From assembly GCA_945863085.1 (NCBI GenBank), contig CAMBCD010000083.1, positions 1 to 9,389 of the forward strand: a DNA stretch of 9,389 bases. The letters run 5' to 3'. Positions 6,314 to 9,389 of the stretch are shown one piece after another (position 1 is the first letter of the stretch; each line of letters opens with the position of its first letter). The notes under the pieces were generated by a model that was not told where the DNA came from, searched no databases, and saw only the letters and a list, made by a program, of their open reading frames with translations. This DNA comes from Bordetella parapertussis. GTDB lineage: Bacteria; Pseudomonadota; Gammaproteobacteria; Burkholderiales; SG8-41. The position numbers and the translations under genes were made by a program.

Positions 6314-6319
6314 CCTGCC

Positions 6320-7831
6320 ATGGTCGCTCCGCTGCTCGTCGCCAAATCCGAACATGATTTGTGCCTGCTTCCCGGCCTGGCCAACCGCCACGGCCTGATC
6401 GCCGGCGCCACCGGCACCGGCAAAACCGTGACCCTGCAGCGTATCGCCGAAGGGTTCTCCAAAATCGGCGTGCCGGTGTTCATGGCCGACGTCAAAGGCG
6501 ACCTCGCCGGTTTGTCGCAAAAAGGCGAACCCAGGCCGAAAATCGAAGAACGCATCAAACAGCTGAACATCACGGATTTTGCCTACGAGGCCTGTCCGGT
6601 GGTGTTCTGGGATGCCTTCGGCACGCAGGGCCACCCGGTGCGGGCAACGGTTTCCGAAATGGGCCCGCTGCTGCTGGCGCGGCTGCTCAACCTGAATGAC
6701 ACCCAGCAGGGTGTGCTGACGCTGGTGTTCAAGATCGCCGATGACAACGGCCTGCTGCTGCTCGACCTGAAGGATCTGCGCGCCATGCTGCAGCATGTCG
6801 GCGAAAACGCGAAAAACTTCACCACCCAGTACGGCAATGTTTCGGCGGCATCGATCGGCGCGATCCAGCGCGGCCTGCTCGAAATCGAACAACAGGGCGG
6901 CGACAGTTTCTTCGCCGAACCGGCGCTGAACATCCAGGACCTGATGCAGACCGACGGCAAGGGCCGCGGCGTCATCAACATCCTCGCCGCCGACAAGCTG
7001 ATGAACTCGCCCAAGCTCTACGGGACATTTTTATTGTGGATGCTGTCCGAACTGTTTGAACAACTGCCCGAAGTCGGCGATCCGGAAAAACCGAAACTGG
7101 TTTTTTTCTTCGACGAAGCACACCTGCTGTTCAGCGACGCCCCGCAGGCTCTGCTCGAAAAAATCGAGCAGGTGGTGCGGCTGATCCGCTCCAAGGGCGT
7201 CGGCGTGTACTTTGTCACGCAGAATCCGCTGGACATTCCGGAGACCGTACTCGGCCAGCTCGGCAACCGCGTGCAGCATGCGCTGCGCGCATTCACGCCG
7301 CGCGACCAGAAAGCCGTCAAAAGTGCGGCGACCACGCTGCGCGCCAATCCAAAACTCAATGTCGAGGCGGCGATCACCGAACTCGGTGTCGGCGAGGCGC
7401 TGGTGTCGTTTCTCGACGAAAAAGGCCGGCCCTGCATTGTCGAACGTGCACTCGTATTGCCGCCGGGCAGCCGCCTCGGTGCAGTAAAGCCCGAAGAACG
7501 CGCCGCCACCATCAAGAGCTCGTTGCTCGCCGGGACCTACGACAAGGTCGAGGATCGCGAATCCGCCTATGAAAAACTGGCGCAGCGGGTACAGGAACAG
7601 CAAGCGGCCACGAAACCCGGCGCTGCCGCGCCACAGGGTGATTCGGGCGGCGGGCTGCTCGGCGCGCTGGGCGGACTGCTCGGCGGCTCCACCGGCCCGC
7701 GCGGCGGGCGGCGCGAAGGTGCGATCGAACTCGCGACCAAAAGCGCGGCCCGCGCCATCGGCTCGCAGGTCGGTCGCGACATCATCCGCGGCGTGCTGGG
7801 CTCCATACTCGGCGGCGGGCGCCGCCGCTAG
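6320..7831 (+). CDS. yjgR: YjgR/DUF853 family HerA-like P-loop ATPase
   Basis: Protein of 503 residues, matching E. coli YjgR (about 500) along its length. It belongs to the HerA/FtsK clade of ring-forming P-loop ATPases, and its cellular role is not established. The N-terminus [20 protein letters not shown] places Walker A at 29-36. Next come [14 protein letters not shown] (about 52-65), [20 protein letters not shown] (about 100-119) and [20 protein letters not shown] (about 168-187). Walker [13 protein letters not shown] follows with Asp265/Glu266. The sensor region [20 protein letters not shown] and the [14 protein letters not shown] segment come next. The C-terminus is a Gln/Ala/Gly-rich linker followed by a Gly/Leu-rich segment ([20 protein letters not shown]) and a basic end, also found in the family. 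ATG has a good AGGAA site. The stop TAG shares one base with the GTG of the next gene, so the two are probably co-transcribed. Confidence 0.93.
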   Translation: MVAPLLVAKSEHDLCLLPGLANRHGLIAGATGTGKTVTLQRIAEGFSKIGVPVFMADVKGDLAGLSQKGEPRPKIEERIKQLNITDFAYEACPVVFWDAFGTQGHPVRATVSEMGPLLLARLLNLNDTQQGVLTLVFKIADDNGLLLLDLKDLRAMLQHVGENAKNFTTQYGNVSAASIGAIQRGLLEIEQQGGDSFFAEPALNIQDLMQTDGKGRGVINILAADKLMNSPKLYGTFLLWMLSELFEQLPEVGDPEKPKLVFFFDEAHLLFSDAPQALLEKIEQVVRLIRSKGVGVYFVTQNPLDIPETVLGQLGNRVQHALRAFTPRDQKAVKSAATTLRANPKLNVEAAITELGVGEALVSFLDEKGRPCIVERALVLPPGSRLGAVKPEERAATIKSSLLAGTYDKVEDRESAYEKLAQRVQEQQAATKPGAAAPQGDSGGGLLGALGGLLGGSTGPRGGRREGAIELATKSAARAIGSQVGRDIIRGVLGSILGGGRRR

Positions 7832-8748
7832 TGCAGGATCCGCAGCAACACCGGCGCGGCGCAACGATCGGCATCGCCTGCGTACTCGCAGGCTCGATCG
7901 CCTTTTCCGCCAAACCGGTGCTGGTCAAGGCCGCCTACCAGTACGGCGTCGACACCATGACGCTGCTTGCACTGCGCATGCTGTTCGCCGCACCGCTGTT
8001 CCTGCTGATGGCCTGGTGGGCAGGACGCCCGGCGGTAGCATTTACCGTCCGCGAAATCGCCGGTATCACCGCCCTCGGCTTTCTCGGCTACTACCTCGGC
8101 AGTTTTCTTGACCTGGCGGGACTGCAGTACATATCCGCGGGTTTCGGCCGGCTGATTCTCTATCTGTACCCCACGCTGGTGCTGCTGATGTCGGCGGCTT
8201 TCCTGCAACAGCCCTTGCGCGGCCGGCAACTGCTGTCGCTGGGCCTGTCTTACGCCGGCATCGCGCTGGTGTTCAGCGCGGAGGCGCAACTCGGGGAGAG
8301 CCTGCTGCTGACCGTCTGGGGCGCGATGCTGGTATTCGGCAGCGCCGTCACCTATGCCACCTATCTGGTCGCCGGCAGCCGGCTGGTGCACAAATTCGGC
8401 TCCATGCGTTTTTCGGCCTACGCCTCGCTGATTGCCACCGGCTTCGTCATCGCCCATTTCATGGCCATCCGCCCGCTGCAGGCGCTGGTGATCGGGCAAG
8501 AAATTTATATGCTGGTCGCCGTGCTCGCGGTCTTCGCCACGGTGCTGCCGCTGTGGCTGATGGCCGAGGGCCTGAAACGCATCGGCGCCAACCAGGTTTC
8601 GCTGGTCGGTTGCGTCGGCCCACTGGCCACCATGGCCTTCGCCTGGATGTTTCTCGGTGAAACCGTGACGCTGACACAATTCACTGGTGCGGCACTGGTG
8701 CTGGCCGGCGTACTAATCATTACGCTGAAGCCACAGGCGACACCCTGA
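7831..8748 (+). CDS. EamA-domain DMT-family permease (10 TM)
   Basis: Inner-membrane transporter of the drug/metabolite superfamily, 305 residues, the usual size for two tandem EamA repeats. About ten hydrophobic helices are visible, near 11-32, 40-63, 74-93, 100-125, 132-150, 157-180, 192-213, 222-243, 252-272 and 280-299. Each half ends in the family pattern: LQQPLRGRQLLSLGLSYAGI in the first and FLGETVTLTQFTGAALVLAG in the second. The substrate is unknown; relatives export amino acids or metabolites. The start is GTG at 7831-7833, sharing one base with the yjgR stop (TAGTG), and no ATG lies before the first helix. No Shine-Dalgarno is evident, which suggests coupling to yjgR. It ends 14 bases from the stop of the convergent ankyrin gene, with no clear terminator hairpin between them. 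Confidence 0.9.
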   Translation: MQDPQQHRRGATIGIACVLAGSIAFSAKPVLVKAAYQYGVDTMTLLALRMLFAAPLFLLMAWWAGRPAVAFTVREIAGITALGFLGYYLGSFLDLAGLQYISAGFGRLILYLYPTLVLLMSAAFLQQPLRGRQLLSLGLSYAGIALVFSAEAQLGESLLLTVWGAMLVFGSAVTYATYLVAGSRLVHKFGSMRFSAYASLIATGFVIAHFMAIRPLQALVIGQEIYMLVAVLAVFATVLPLWLMAEGLKRIGANQVSLVGCVGPLATMAFAWMFLGETVTLTQFTGAALVLAGVLIITLKPQATP

Positions 8749-8762
8749 ATTTCAGTTTTCGA

Positions 8763-9389
8763 CTATTGCGAGGTAGCGACTCGGCCTTCACAGTGCTGGG
8801 AATAACGCCGGCCGACCGGCATGTTTTCGGCACAGGCCAGCATGGGCTCGACATGCGAGTGGCGGTACTTCAGCGCAAATTCACGGGCGGTATGGCCGTC
8901 GCTGACGCGGATCAGCGGATCAGCTCCGGCGATCAGCAACATGCGCACCACGTCGCGATGCCCCTGTATCGTCGCCATCATCAGCGGGGTATTGACGTAG
9001 ACCCTGCCGCCGCTGGCATCGGCATCCAGGCGTGCGCCACGATCAATCAGGAACCGCAACGCGCGCTGCCGGTTGTTGTAGGCGGCATACGCGAGCGGGG
9101 TGTAACTGTTCGGGACAGTCTCGAGGCTCGCACCCGCCTCGACCAGCAGGCGCACGGCGGCGTCATGCCGGTCGGTTGATGCATTGCCATCGTCACGGAA
9201 ATACGCCGCCAGCATCAGCGGCGTTTCATTGACCGGTGTGCTGGCATTGAGATTGGCCCCGGCACTGATCAGGTAACGCAGGGTGTCGATGGACCCGGCG
9301 CGCGCAGCAATAGCGATCAACGGCGCGCCGGCGGAGTAACCGGCGGCGGGCACTCTTTGATTGACGCTGATCACACCGCTGCTGACTGT
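8763..9389 (-). CDS. Ankyrin-repeat protein, C-terminal part (cut by right window edge)
   Basis: The reading frame ends at the TAG at 8763-8765 and is open to the right edge. GTG at 9372-9374 is a possible but doubtful start, because the five codons before it are also open. At least four ankyrin repeats are visible: APLIAIAARAGSIDTLRYLI/SAGANLN, TPLMLAAYF...AAVRLLVEAGASLE, TPLAYAAYNNRQRALRFLID/RGARLD and TPLMMATIQGHRDVVRMLLI/AGADPL. A fifth degenerate one follows (GHTAREFALKYRHSHVEPML). The second repeat carries an insertion of about 13 polar residues (RDDGNASTDRHDA) in its loop. The last 25 residues hold two cysteines (ACAEN and HCEG). Ankyrin repeats mediate protein contacts; the partner and any N-terminal signal or second domain lie outside the window. 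It converges on the EamA gene and is separate from the ruv-tol train. Confidence 0.88.
   Translation of the reverse strand, partial: TVSSGVISVNQRVPAAGYSAGAPLIAIAARAGSIDTLRYLISAGANLNASTPVNETPLMLAAYFRDDGNASTDRHDAAVRLLVEAGASLETVPNSYTPLAYAAYNNRQRALRFLIDRGARLDADASGGRVYVNTPLMMATIQGHRDVVRMLLIAGADPLIRVSDGHTAREFALKYRHSHVEPMLACAENMPVGRRYSQHCEGRVATSQ

Larger units (their letters stand above)
6238..6319. promoter_or_regulatory. Divergent intergenic region between yebC and yjgR
   Basis: This 82-base spacer separates the leftward yebC train from the rightward yjgR pair and must carry promoters for both. The part 6276-6300 is AT-rich. On the plus strand TAGAAT (6277-6282) and TATCAT (6294-6299) are possible -10 boxes. 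On the minus strand TATGAT (6295-6300) and the overlapping TAAAAT are possible. No convincing -35 hexamers pair with them, so exact promoters cannot be named. The yebC-proximal half holds the CTGAAACCC repeats. Confidence 0.45.

Noticed and set aside
7828..8679. 283-codon minus-strand frame opposite the EamA gene, with a Gln/His/Arg-rich product
   Set aside because: The plus strand encodes a convincing 10-helix permease. The Gln/His/Arg-rich composition is what antisense reading of Leu/Val/Ala codons gives. The 277-codon frame at 7031-7864 is rejected likewise against yjgR.
8745..8755. CTGAATTTCAG followed by TTTT as a terminator between the convergent genes
   Set aside because: Only a 4-bp stem with a 3-base loop and no GC-rich core, too weak for an intrinsic terminator.

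Overview
This window looks like the chromosome of a GC-rich proteobacterium, most likely a betaproteobacterium. The TolR start (MNQINVVPYIDV), the RuvB, RuvA and YebC sequences and the order yebC-ruvC-ruvA-ruvB-ybgC-tolQ-tolR-tolA all fit that group. The taxonomic call rests on remembered family sequences, not on a search. No rRNA, tRNA, CRISPR array, transposase or prophage gene is visible.

Positions 1-6237, all minus strand, form one long gene train, read from high to low coordinates: yebC (translation factor), ruvC (Holliday-junction resolvase), a GT-B glycosyltransferase, a 52-codon mini-ORF, ruvA and ruvB (branch migration), ybgC (acyl-CoA thioesterase), tolQ, tolR and the start of tolA (cell-envelope constriction motor). 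Many joints are 4-base stop/start overlaps: yebC/ruvC and ybgC/tolQ as TTGA, and ruvC/glycosyltransferase, glycosyltransferase/mini-ORF and mini-ORF/ruvA as ATGA.

The most unusual part is 3622-4976. A glycosyltransferase gene sits between ruvC and ruvA, which normally lie close together. Between it and ruvA is a 52-codon reading frame. Its first 8 codons match the start of the glycosyltransferase and its last ~43 codons align without gaps to the glycosyltransferase C-terminus. It therefore looks like a second, tandem glycosyltransferase copy that lost about 350 codons in the middle yet kept its frame and both ATGA junctions.

Positions 6238-6319 are a divergent intergenic region with short direct repeats. 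Rightward from it run a YjgR/DUF853 HerA-like ATPase gene (6320-7831) and a 10-helix EamA/DMT permease gene (7831-8748), overlapping by one base. A convergent ankyrin-repeat gene (8763 to the right edge) is cut off at its 5' end. Smaller signals are an AT-rich 22-bp palindrome between ruvB and ybgC, a 13-bp tandem repeat that makes the ybgC tail and the tolQ ribosome-binding site, and a 10-bp inverted repeat between tolR and tolA.
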